Source: Cyclospora cayetanensis (lineage: Eukaryota; Apicomplexa; Conoidasida; Eucoccidiorida; Eimeriidae). Taken from it: a stretch of DNA of 64,000 nt. Under the pieces are notes generated by a model. That model made no database searches. It was not told where the DNA came from and saw only the letters and a program-made list of their open reading frames with translations. Both the position numbers and the translations under genes were made by a program. The stretch covers positions 62,001 to 126,000 of the forward strand of contig NW_020312259.1 in assembly GCF_002999335.1 (NCBI RefSeq), read 5' to 3'. Numbering within the stretch: position 1 is the first letter of the stretch; every line of letters starts with the position of its first letter. Shown piece by piece: positions 12,349 to 25,400 of the stretch.

Positions 12349-14308
12349 ATGGGAGGTTCCTTCTTAGAGAAGTTGGTGCGTCGGATACGGGAGGAGCGTA
12401 CACTTCTGTGCATTGGGATAGATCCTCCTCTAAGCTGCGTTTCTGTTGCCGACTTACCCTGTCAAGAGTTAGAGGAGTTGCTCGACAGCTTGTTTGACAA
12501 ATGCTTGAAGTTGGTTAAGGCCACTGCACCATTCGCCTGCTGTTTCAAGCCGAATGTCGCTTTCTTCGAGCAATACGGCCCTTCTGGGATGCAGGTGATC
12601 CACGAATCCATTGCCGCGCACCTTGAACCTGGTGTCATTCCGGCCTTCCTGATCTGACTCCCCCCTCTCCCCTGAACACTGCACTAGTGTACAGAGTTCC
12701 CAAGTGGCATAGCGCGGGGAAAGTGTTGCGCTCAATTGTTTTTTTCAGGTTCTGCGGGACCTCTGCAAAAAAATCCCCGAGGATATTCCTATTATACTTG
12801 ACGCCAAGAGAGCAGCGATGGGCGAACAAGCAAAGGCATACGCTGAGGGCTTCCTCTCCGTTTACAATGTACGTTGTTTTGAAAGGCAAATGTTCTAAAG
12901 ATCTGTGTCACTTTACACTCTTCCCTGCTCTTCCGCTTACGGGGTTGAACACACACATCGCTTTTTAGTACCTCAGGGCAAATAAGGGTGCCACGACAGG
13001 GAAGTGAGTCAGCTACAGGTCTAGAGCAAGTTGACCTACACATGTTTCTGCATATCCCTGTCTTACAACTTCTCGGATCCATCCCCAATCCCCTTATCGT
13101 GCCTGCTTCCCTTCTTTTTGTTGTTCCCTTTCATTAAAAGGAAGTGAATTGGAACCATAACGAGCGTGAAAAATTATCAGCTCGGTCTTTTTATGCCTCA
13201 GGGAGATTGTATAACTCTGGACCCCTATTTGGGTATTGACGCTGTTCTACCCTATATAGAAAAAAAAGGGAAAGGAGTTTTTGTAGTTTGCCGGAGTTCC
13301 AACCCTCGAAGCGCCGACGTTCAGGGCATTAGAGTCTGCAAGGGTGCCACTAAGCATGGAGCAAAACATGTGGAGGGCGAAGGACGTGAAGTGTACATGG
13401 AGGTCGCAAAAATGTGCGAAGAGGCGAGACAACAGAACGGTGAATTACTGGGAAAGGCCAATAGCGCGATTGTTAAAAAAAGAAGCACATGAACACCTGC
13501 CTGTGTTAATGTACCAACTATGCCTTGCTCCTCCCACTCATTTCTCTCGAGTGCAATCGTGTGGGATTTTCGCAGACGAGTTATTGTTACACTATATCCG
13601 CGCATTAACTATATGCTGCTGCGCGCTTCATGGTTGCAGAGCCTCGCCTGTCTAGAGAAGGAGGTGTCGTGGGCCTTGTTGTCGGCGCGACATATCCTGA
13701 TGATATGAGCAAGATCAGGAAATTGTTTCCTGACTTGTGGTTCCTCGCCCCTGGTGTTGGAGCACAAGGGGGTGACCTTGAAGCCACAATAAGAGCAGGT
13801 GAGCAACAGGTCGAGACTTCTTCAGGGAGCTTCCATGTCGAACCTTTTCAGTGTTCCGTCGCATGGTTCCTGTCTGCATATGCCAAACCATATATGTAGC
13901 TTGTCATGGTGGTCAGTGCAAAACATCTTCCGTATTTCGTGTTGTGATCAAGAGCTTGAACTGTACAGCTGGTTCAGCACACTCACGAATAAGTCGAAAC
14001 TCATCCTATACTCTGAATGCCTGAAGGAATGCGAAAGGACGGCCTGGGCTTGATCATTAACGTGGGGAGGGCCATATCAGAGGCCGAGGTATGCAATGAA
14101 CGCACTAGTACGCAAATATAACAGCTGTTGCATATAAAGCCCCCGAACTCTAGCTTAAAAGTAACTGCATGCCGTTCGTCGCATCAGTCTTCGGTCCTTT
14201 GTTTGCCAGGACCCCGGAAAGGCGGCGGAAGAGCTTTGCGAGAAGATAAGAAGTCTCATTCCCGAACCCTCGGAGCTGACATCGCCTCAGAGTGTGCCAA
14301 CATTCTGA
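12349..14308 (+). CDS. orotidine-5'-phosphate decarboxylase (OMPDC)
   Basis: Last step of de novo pyrimidine synthesis: decarboxylates OMP to UMP. Six exons, all phases closing: 12349-12594, 12749-12868, 13202-13439, 13640-13798, 14027-14088, 14210-14308 (307 aa, close to Plasmodium OMPDC). Visible motifs are LLCIGIDPP at the N-terminus, [12 protein letters not shown], the DAKR active-site strand (Asp100, Lys102), [20 protein letters not shown], the phosphate-loop motif PGVGAQGGD and the C-terminal [12 protein letters not shown] with its phosphate-binding Arg. ATG at 12349 is the first in frame after a stop. Oddity: family members carry Asp five residues after the first active-site Asp (D-x-K-x-x-D). 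Here that position is Ala105, so a charged catalytic residue appears to be missing although the frame is intact on both sides. Confidence 0.93.
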
Positions 14309-14801
14309 ATCCATATGCTACGAATCCCTCAGGAAGCTGCATACATACTACGGCTGCCTTGCAGGACAGCTTAACTACAGCAGCACCAGAAACTGGTTGT
14401 TGAACACTTGCTACTATCCTTAATGCAAAATAAACACTCCTAAAATTTTGGCTCCTCACTGTGCTCCGCAGCGATAGAATACTGCGACTCCCACTTCGCC
14501 ATAATCTGTAGTTAGCAGTAATTTTCCAAACCCTATTTAGTGCACTTGCCTACGCCCGGCCCCTCGGCGCAGGGGGTCGGCCTCCTTTAGCGCATATTCG
14601 CCCTCCGACATTAATCAATGGCTATAGACCTAATCCCAAAGAAACCATTCAAAGCGGAGGCCCTTCAAAGAGCCGAATACTCAGCAAAATTATTGCTTCT
14701 CCAGTTTCGGTGCAAATGCACTCGTCCACCGCCAGCCCAACAATCACAGAACCCGATTGCCAAACGCGAGCCGGAAGCCCTTCGACACAATTGTTACAGG
14801 C
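14309..14801. other. convergent intergenic region
   Basis: Lies between the 3' ends of OMPDC (+) and eL33 (-). No exon or RNA gene is seen. It presumably holds both 3' UTRs. Confidence 0.5.
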
Positions 14802-15795
14802 TCATATGTTGGAAGGGTACAGGAACACGCGCACGCGGCCTCCAAAAGACTTGGGAGGCAGGTTCTTCCTGAAGCGGGCACGTACAACACCGCTGTTTCC
14901 GTGTGGTCTGCAGATCTTTCCCCATATGGTCTATGAAGCCCGCACACACACAACACAAAGGAATGAAAGTGTCAACAGGGCTCCTACGCCACTTCTAGAT
15001 GCAGCGAAGTATCTTACATGTGACGTTGCCATATATAAACGCATGCTCGCGGGAGTGAGAGAGACTCTTGTTACAGCGGGGACCCCCTAGAGCCAGCAGC
15101 CCCTAAACCAAAACCCCCATGCATAGGGCGCGAGCGCGCGCGCACACACATACACACACACACACACACGTAGACACGCACCCTAAACCTGGTGCCCTGT
15201 TTTTCAGTCTTCGCCTTATACACGTAGGCTACTTTCTTTCCGAGGTAGAAGGCTGTGTCCTTCCTCGTCTTCACGTTTTCCAGCTGCAGCAGAGACCGGG
15301 AAGGCGTCTGATTCACCTTTGACCTTCATGCACACACTCACGCTCCGTACCACACACCCTGAATCCCAAGGCGCTACGTCGACGACGGCAAAACCATGTG
15401 TCGACACAAACTCCGAACACCAGAGGATCGTTCCCTGCTACTGAGCAGTCAGCGGCGCTCTGGGGTCCTCGTTCCGTGATCTTCCACCTCAAAAAAATCC
15501 ACCCGTAAACCCTCGATATTGAAAAGTGTAGCAAAGGACAAGCGCAAGTCGACTGCCGTTGAGGTGCGCTTGGGGTTCCTTCAGCCAAGCATTCAAGTGG
15601 GCAAGACTTGGACTATTCGCTCTGCTGTTCGAGTAGTTACGGCATACGGGGTTTAAAGGGTAAAATGCGGAGAGAAAGAGAAAGGAAAGCTCCCCCTTAC
15701 CTCTTGTAGCCGAGAACTATGCCACGAACATAGAGTCTAACCGGCTCCTTAGCACCCTTGTTGGGCCGCTTCTTCTTCGCCTGTTCGACTGCCAT
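14802..15795 (-). CDS. RPL35A: 60S ribosomal protein eL33 (L35a)
   Basis: Structural protein of the large ribosomal subunit. Three exons on the minus strand: 15795-15701, 15323-15182, 14930-14802 (121 aa; human is 110). Family motifs in order are the N-terminal [13 protein letters not shown], then [48 protein letters not shown] and the C-terminal [10 protein letters not shown]. The Lys-rich N-terminal extension before RLYV is longer than in yeast. Splice phases (2, then 0) close exactly. It is transcribed away from uS10, whose start lies 448 bp off on the other strand. Confidence 0.96.
15132..15170. repeat. (CA)n / (CG)n microsatellite
   Basis: An alternating CGCG then CACACA run lies in the second intron of the eL33 gene. 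Confidence 0.85.
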
Positions 15796-16243
15796 TTTCC
15801 CCCCGGTTAGGCCGACGCTGACAACTCGATGAAACAGAGAGATACGAACGAGTCGCCCAAGAGGAAACAGACGCCGCTCAGTAAATTAGAAGGCCCAAAC
15901 ACAAGACAGAGGAACAGCATGCCCAAGTATCAGCCCTAGCAACGGAGTGGGGTACATCCAGCCCTGCTGAGGCTACCACTGCAGCAGCAGCAGCAGCAGC
16001 AGCCCCCGCGCCCCACGTTTAATCAAGTTGGGGCTTTAGGGCTGATTAGAACGCTGCGCAAAGTCGCAAATGGTGCGGGGAAGCAGCAGCGTATTTGGCG
16101 GCCGTGGGGCTGCACAGCGGAAGCCCAACTTTGTCCTCTGTGGGGAAGCGCGTTTCCGTGCGTTGTTGATATGCATTTCCTGTTTGTGGGATCTTTTGGG
16201 GTTTTATTCATATTTATTGCCCGTCTCCGCTTTAGCCAGCAGT
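15796..16243. promoter_or_regulatory. putative bidirectional promoter, eL33 / uS10
   Basis: This 448-bp gap separates the start codons of two divergently transcribed ribosomal protein genes, one per subunit. It contains a CAG tract at 15979-16003 and a palindromic GCATGC at 15917-15922. GCATGC is the core of a motif reported upstream of ribosomal protein genes in Toxoplasma. That the gap acts as a shared promoter is inference from the arrangement. Confidence 0.45.
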
Positions 16244-17358
16244 ATGAGCAAGGCCCTGAAGGAAGGGTTGGAGGGGGAGGAGCAACGGCTCCACAGGATA
16301 CGGATTACCCTCACCTCTAAGGATCTCAAATCTATCGAACGGGGTAAGGGGTCGAAAGCTGTTCTAAACGTATTCCATGCCTGTTCTCATAGTGAGGTAG
16401 ACCAAGGGGCTGTGTTTCTTCTCCGTAAACACAACACATTCCACATGCGCCTGCCGGGGGCATCACAAGAACAGTTCCTTTGCAGCTTCCCAGTAAAAGC
16501 TCCTAATAATTAGAGCCCATACCTATGATTGTTGGAGAAGGGGCTTGACTAGATCAATCTGGGTCTCCCTGGTTCATGAGGAAGGAATCTTTGATTATTT
16601 CATCGGTGCTCATGGGAACAAGGAACCCCCCCTAGACAGAGGCGACCAGTTGTGTGTTTTATATTTGGATAGGCAACCCGTGCTGCAATTAGATGTTGCT
16701 GTGTGAACTGCGGCGCGGTGTGCTGTGTACCTTCTGACTGGAACAAGGATAGGAATCACGTCATCAGCGTGTTGTTTCTGAGCACTGCCAGAGGGTCAGC
16801 TTTGAGCATGTCTGTCTCTTTTCGCAGTGTGCTCGGAGCTTATCGGTGCGGCAAAGCAGAGGAAGCTGCAGACAAATGGACCTGTCCGCCTCCCTGTCAA
16901 GATCCTCAGGGTCACCACCAGGAAATCCCCCTGTGGCGAAGGTAATTATTCGCAGTTCGAGGGTTACGAGTTATAAAGTTTTTATTTGGAAGAAAATATT
17001 GGCATAAGATATCAGTTGACGTTTGCGAAACACATTTATTAGCTGTCCCCCATTATTATTTAGCGCATTGTGTGTTTTAGCATGCCTGATTTGATCTGGT
17101 ATCTCGTAGACTTGGACCGCTCTGCTGTAGTGGCTCCTTCCAGTTTTGCCATGCCACTCGGTGCAAGTGCTTTAATGAAATGTGGATACCAGGGTGCGTG
17201 CTTTTGTGCTTTCAGGAACAAACACTTACGATAGGTTTGAACTGCGTATCTACAAGCGCCTGATTGACTTGCACTCCGCGAGCGACGTGGTGAGGCAAAT
17301 CACATCTATTAACATTGACCCAGGTGTGGAGGTCGAGGTCACTGTTTCCAACATATAA
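16244..17358 (+). CDS. RPS20: 40S ribosomal protein uS10 (S20)
   Basis: Small-subunit ribosomal protein. Three exons close in phase: 16244-16343, 16828-16941, 17216-17358 (118 aa; human S20 is 119). Family motifs are [47 protein letters not shown], the [15 protein letters not shown] helix region and the acidic C-terminal [10 protein letters not shown]. Head-to-head with eL33 and convergent with calmodulin. Confidence 0.97.
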
Positions 17359-18295
17359 ATGCAAGGCGAAGGACGAGTCGGCGGTGTACAGAAAGCTGAA
17401 ACATCGCGCTGTGTGCTCATGCACTAACTCGGGTCTTTTAATTTGCTGATCGTTTGTTCGCGCCTCTAACACAAGCAGAGCAAACAGTGAGGGGAATGGA
17501 GAAGAGGGGAAGCCCACTGGCCTTATTTTGCCGCGAGAATAACTAGATTTTCAATGCCGCAGCAACAGCGTAGGTAGACATGGAGGAACCATCTCGTCCA
17601 CGCGGCGCAGGTTTAATGCGCCCCTGCTAGACGATGCCCATTCAAGTACACTACTGCAGAGACCAGAGGTCGCACAAGCAAGGACGGAAGGCACGAGGCG
17701 CGACAGCCCCCTGGCAACGTGTCTCCTACAGGGCAAGGCAGCCTCCATCGCAGGCTTGACGCCTAGGGAAGCAGGCAGGAACAGGCCAGCATAGGGGCCC
17801 CAGGGGAAGTTTGGGTAGGAAAGGAGGCACTGCAGCCGTAGCTGTTTCTGCTCGCTGCTCCAACCTAGCCGACTATTTTCCGTCTTCTCATGCCAAAAAC
17901 GTTAAGCGAGTGCAGGCGAGAAAGAATGGAGCACCCTCTCACGCAAAGAAAGGGGCTCTGTATGTGGCTAGCTCCACACCACGCTTTCGCGCCTACGTAC
18001 GAGCGCCATTGCCCCTTCCAGCTGGGCAGCAACAACAGATGTAACACTGCGGCATGGGTCCCCACCCCGCCACTCTAGGACCTTAGAGCCCCCTCTCCCC
18101 ATAACGCCCTTCATAAATCCTAAGGAGGACACGTGGCAGCGGAAGTGGGTGAGCCCAGCCCTCTACAAAACTTCTGCTTCGGCTTGTTATCTGGAAGTGA
18201 TCCCAGGACTTGCATCGTGGGTGCCAGGGAGCCACGGGGGGATATAATTAGTTGATGGCTCCCGTGTGCGTTCTGGGAGTGCGTGTCACTCCCGT
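17359..18295. other. convergent intergenic region
   Basis: Between the 3' ends of uS10 (+) and calmodulin (-). No supported gene. One GGGGCCCC palindrome lies at 17793-17800. Confidence 0.5.
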
Positions 18296-19487
<1,192 letters not shown>

Positions 19488-22465
19488 TTTGCCCCGTTGC
19501 TGCTGAGCTGAATGAAAATGTCCGGTCGTAGGGCTGGGTGAGGGGAACAACACGGGAAGGGCGCGCGTCAGGCTGGCCCCCAAGCCGTTATACAGGCGCC
19601 CCGCGTTTATATTTCAAGAATTGAAACCTTCTAATCAAGCACCAATGAGCAGAAGCACAGGAAAATTGCCGCAGGACGGTCGCAGCAGCAGTGCACACAG
19701 CCGGCGGCAGAGGGGAACAGCAGGCAGTGCCAAGCAGCTCTGCGGGCCTCTCTTGGGAGAAATCACAAAAGTTTACTTATTTGTGTCGTTAGGTCGACGA
19801 CAAAGTCATTTTATCCCAAAGAACGCACCCTGATCGAAGCCACTGCCCGCAAATACACCATAAGGGCGGCCTCTCGAAGATCTTCTCACCTGCCTCTTTA
19901 TCTCTCTACATCTGATGAAAGGGGGGGCTTGTCAAGCAAATTGACAATACTTTTATTCTCTGAAGCAAGTGATTCATCTGAAAACGAAGAACTGCCATAT
20001 TTTATGCGTCTTGCAGCACCTAGTGCACGAAACTCAAACTGGGTACTTCTAGCGCCCGTATCTCGCTGTTAGTTGCACGATATTTATGAGGGTCGATCAT
20101 CTCCAATTTTTGGTTCCAGTCACGCTTATATAATAGTTTGTGCGTGAGAACTCGATTGTCGCTTATGTAGGCCTGATTATGGCCATTAAATCTGTTCCCT
20201 CTTCGTGGTAATGCTCTGTTTGTACACTACGACCTCGGAGCTCAATAGTTGTAGTGGCCAGAACTGCTCATCGGCATAGTCTATGGGTTGTTACGCTAGC
20301 CCAGACTGCATTAAGCATTGACTGGTCGATTGGTCTATTCCTGCATCGTTTTTGTTGCAAAGAGAGGTTAGTAGCGCGTCACGAAGCTCCCGCCTAGTAC
20401 CGATGTTTAGCACAGAAAACTATACTATGGGACTTTCTACTATACCACCAATACTCAACACGGCATCGTTAAACAATAAACCTGCTAGATTATCTATTTG
20501 TGTAGCCTACTCGTTGCGGAGTAGTGAAGCTGCCGTTATGCTACGCTTATGTACCGTCTACTGCACCATTTATGTTAATCAAAGAGTTACCAAAATCTTC
20601 AGCAACTGCTTGGCTTCTTACCTTATCCATTGAGAAGTAGCGGTTATAGCTGCAAGAACACGCAATGTTGTGGACGTGTGCGCCAACTGCTGTGTGCAGC
20701 TTGTAGTGCTCCATTTATCAGGGTCTCTGTAGGGATATATCCAATTCCACACTATACAAAGGCTTGATAAGAAGTTCTTGCCTTTTTAAAAGAATTCTTA
20801 CCAATCCATGCCGCCTTCTCTTGGCCTTTCTGATATGCGGGAAAACTAACAGCTAGTGTGTGCATGGCCACACCGTTTTAGCAATGCCAGCAGTCATGGT
20901 GAAGCGGACTAGTTACATTTACTACACTTATTATACTTCATTAAGAATTAGTACAGCATTGAAAAACTGGTTGTTCGTTCAAATAATTTATTAATTGCAG
21001 GGTAGCGTTAGCTCGATAGAAGAGGACTAAAGTCTGCATGCGAGTCAGCCAGATGCTGCGTGCAACGAGCCATGGACGAAGTGCACAGAGGGTGCAGCCT
21101 TACGAATCCTACCTGTCTCTCTCTACTCATATAGAGAACTCTTAAGGGCGCTGGCAAGGGAAGGAGGGAGCTCTCTGAGAAAGCAACAAGGTTTCACTCA
21201 ATTTCTAGTAAGTCTCCAGCTGAGCGCCCCCCTACTGAGAAGCTAGATGGCGCGTCAGAGAAAGCGAGCCAGAGAACCGTTGCAGGCATGTTGATATGTA
21301 CCCTTTTTTAGTGTTGGTGACTTTGCAAATTTAAGCCGATTGCGAGCGAATGCCTTCAGTGCTTCTTACTGCTGCGTGGTTGAGAAGTAGCTTTACGTAG
21401 GGAAGTCTCCCGCAGCCATTTGCACAGTTTACCTCGACGAACATCCACTGAATTTGATTACATGTGTTTGAAATACGGGGAAGGGAGATATAGCGGGTTA
21501 TGGGACATATTAGCACTCTCTACTACACTAGCTATATGCAAGAAATAGTGAAGAGTCGAACAATTGGTTTGGCAAATCCCACATTTTTGTTTATTTCAGA
21601 GTAGCATTAGCCAAAAACTCGAAAGCAAACAACTAGCGTCAATGTGCGCTAGGTCTTATGCGCAACTGGCTGTGAATGATCAGAGTGTTCTTAGGGTGCA
21701 AAAGCTCGCACTATTTGTACCTCTCCCTAGTCCCGTAGCCCAAGCGGACGGGATCAGTGGGAGGGGAAGGGTCTTTGGAAAGGCAGCCAACTATTTTTTG
21801 TCACGTTTTGGATTCTGTCTGGAGTTGGGAGTCACCCTGTGGAAATTTCTAATGAAGGGTCATACAGTTACAGTGAACCCTTCAGCTAGTACCGGAACGA
21901 GAACATTTAAATCCTTAATTCTGATTACACCTTAAGGACGATGCCACTGCCTGTCCAGTACCAGCGCTGCTAGGTGATTTTGGCAAACTTTATTGCAGGC
22001 TGCGTTTATAGCTCTTACCCTTTTTAATGGGTGCAGTAGCGCACCCGAGGAGTCATCGATGTTTCTTAGTCGAGGGATGGATCAGAAACAAATGGCTCCT
22101 ACCTGGTTGCACAGACTAATGTTAAATAATTCGGGGTATGAAACATGCCTAGCATATGTGTTTTGTACACCTTACGAGTAGAGCCTTTGACCAAAAGGCG
22201 GTTAATACTCCACCAGCCTGTACGCCGAGACTGAATAATTCCTGGTATTTCAAGGCAAATCGGAGCACTTAGAGTGCAGACCACACAGAGATTACGTACT
22301 AACCTAAGTTGACTATGCATGTGCGGTCACTTTGTCGGTGGCGGTTCTTCGCATGCAGCGGGGCGCGTGCACTTCATGGGGTGCATCAACCTGTCTGCTG
22401 CTCACTTCCTTTTTCCGACTGCTTTCCTTCTAAGTCTTATTTCGTTTCGCATCTCAGTTTGAACA
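19488..22465. other. gene-poor region
   Basis: About 3 kb without a supported gene, becoming AT-richer between about 20000 and 22300. Open frames are short and uncharacteristic. The 5' end must hold the calmodulin promoter and the 3' end the FCBP57 promoter. I looked for reverse transcriptase, integrase or tRNA signals and saw none. Confidence 0.45.
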
Positions 22466-25400
22466 ATGGTGGCACACAAACACGGTGGTTGTTGTGGTGG
22501 CCACAGCCACACGCACGAAGTCCCTCTTCCCGCCGCTCCTGTCGACAACAGCCCTCCTCACGCTGTTAACAGTGAATTGGACGTGTCTAAGGATGGCGGT
22601 GTGATCAAAAAAGTGTTAATACAGGGCACGGGCGACCGGTAAGAGTGTGAACTCCTCCTGCACATCGGGAGCCACACTACCGCCAAGAAAGTTTCATGCT
22701 TTTGACTATCTAAAATTTGGGGCCCCTAGTTGTTAGGTATAACGGTTTAAATCATAAGAACGCGGTTCCGTGCTCTACCGGCAGGGAATTTTAGGGAGGA
22801 GTGATAACTCTGGAGTATAAGGATACTCAGTTTCTTGTTTAGCTCGTCCTGCTCTATGTGGTCCACTTGCCTCCCCTTTTACGAGCTGTACAACATGTAT
22901 TTTCAACCATATTTACCGACTGCTTGATTGTGGCTGCTCTATGAGGGCGCAGGCCCCCTCGGGGCAACGAAGTGGAGGTGCACTACGTCGGCACGTTGGA
23001 AGACGGCACGCAATTTGACTCTTCGAGTAATTACTAGAAGTTTGACATGCAATCCCGAAATCTTTGCAATCAATAGCTTCCGCACGGAGTATCTATGGTC
23101 GAGCATTAGAGCGGCTGCCTTTGGAGGTGGCATGCACATCCATTTGTCGCGTTCGTGATACTGTGCACCTCCAGGGGGCCTAGCCAGCGCGTTTTTCGGG
23201 GGCATCAACGGCGTAAGCCGTCAGGCTATACCTAGCAGGGGATGTGGGTTTGGGTTTGCTGTTGAATACCTGCTGCAGGAGACAGAGACCAGCCCTTTCG
23301 CTTCGTTTTGGGGGAGGGGCAGGTTATCAAGGGCTGGGATCTCGGAGTTGCTACGATGAGCGTTGGAGAGAAATCTCTACTCGTAAGGGCTCAAGCTTAA
23401 GGGTTTGGGGCTGGAGTCATCAAGGTGAGAAATGGTTCAAGTGTTGAGTGGAGTGTAATTCTTCCTTGGTGCGTTGGGGTGTACAGACAATTCAGTCCAA
23501 CTACGGATATGGAGAGGCTGGGGCTGGAGGCTCCATTCCACCTAATGCAACCCTCAAAGTAACATGATCTCCTAACTTGTGAACAGCTTAATCTACACTG
23601 GTGAAGTGATGGAGCGCACAAGAGCACGCTTGGGTGTTGAGGTCACAATGCTGATGAGAGTTTTCACGGTAGCTCCTTCAGAGACCAGTTCGGGGTGTAG
23701 GACAAGCCCCAGGCCTAAGCTTATGGTCCGAATGACTTCCCTCACCACGCCTACCTCTGACTTTTGCAGTGTTAGATCTCAAGAAAGCTTGCCGTGACAC
23801 ATGCGTGCTTCGTAGTTTGAGGTCGAGCTATTGAGCTTCCGTCCGAAGCCAAAGGCACGCTGGGCCATGTCTGTAGAGGAGAAGATCCAGGCGGCTCTTG
23901 ACGAGAAGGAGAAGGGAAACGAAGCATTCAAGAGGAAGAATCTTGCCGAAGCTACTGCAGCCTACAGGGAGGGACTCTGCTTTCTGGAGCATTCGGATCA
24001 GTGGAGTGAAGAACAACAAATTCAAAAGTGCTCCGTCGAAGTCTCGTTGAGACTAAACCTTTCCAAGTCAGGCGAAGGTCGTCTTAGGCTTGCGTGTTTA
24101 CCGTGGCGTGTATGGTGGATCCCGCATGCGTTAGGGAAGAGGGTCCACGTATTGGGATTCGGTTTGCGTGCAGTTGCTTTTTTAAAACTGGCGAGTTTGC
24201 CCAAGCCATCGATGAGGCCACAGCAGCCCTCAAGCTCGACGAGGCAAGTTCACGCTTTGGGGGGTTCATAGATTGTAGGAACACCTTAGGGTTTGCGCTC
24301 GAAGACACCTGAGCTGCTCGTGCAGACTCTTCCTCCCTGCCCTTCTTATCCGCTGCCTCGAGAATCGTGCTGTGCTGCAGAAAAACAGCAAGGCATGGTA
24401 CCGCAGGGGTGTGGCCCGAGCTGCCTTTGGCTTGCTGGATGAAGCGCGAACTGACTTAGCCTCTGCTGCGAGGATCGACCCCAAGAACGTCGAAATCAGG
24501 AACGAGCTAAAAAAGGTGGGGCTTGCAGTTTTGGCCTCGACATACAATCTGCGGGAGCGGTGGCGAAGCCAACAATTGACGAAACGCTTTTACGCGCTCT
24601 CCACATAAAGTAGCTGTTGAACTGGTGGGTAGAGCGCCGTGCATCTGTTGAGCTGATTTTGGTGTGGTGGGTCATTGCAGTGCAAGGAGAAGCTGGAGGA
24701 AGTTCGCAAGAAGGAGAAGACCACGTTTGGCGCTATCTTCACCAAAGTCGCCCTCTATGACGGTAAAGACTGCTGTGGGGGAGGATACCCTTTCCCAGAT
24801 TGCTAAACGCGCTTGTCAAAAATTCCTGGCATAATACCTGGACCCTCGTGTGTCTTTTGTCCAGAGAAAGCTGGAGTGCGCAACCTTGATCGCTGCCCTC
24901 GCGTTTTTATGGACATCCGCGTCGGTGATAAACCTGGTACATCGTTAATCAGAAACGTGCTTCAACTTCGGTTTAGTGGAGGCCTGAAGTGTCAGCCCTC
25001 TAGAATTTTGAATTCTTTTGGGGTGGGCAGGGCCAGAGTTGAGGCGGCAAAGAGCGAAAGCCGCGAGTTCTTGGCCGTATGAGCGGGTGAGGGACTAGGT
25101 TACAAGGCGTGTGATTTATGCGCAGTGAAGAGAGTTGCAATTGCGCTCTACCAAGACACTGTGCCACGCACAGCTGAGAATTTTAGAGCCTTATGCGTTG
25201 GTGAGGCCGAGGTTTAGGGTCTAGGGACTGGTTGCCTCCTCCAGGCGCTGCCACAACGGTATAATGACGGTGATGCTGTGAAAGGTTGCTGCTTTCTGCT
25301 TTCTCATGCCCTGCTGTTCATGATCTGTGGGGGTGTATTTCCTTTACAGGCAACAAGAAGGGTGCAGATGGTTCGGCGTTGACCTTCAAGAACAGTGCAT

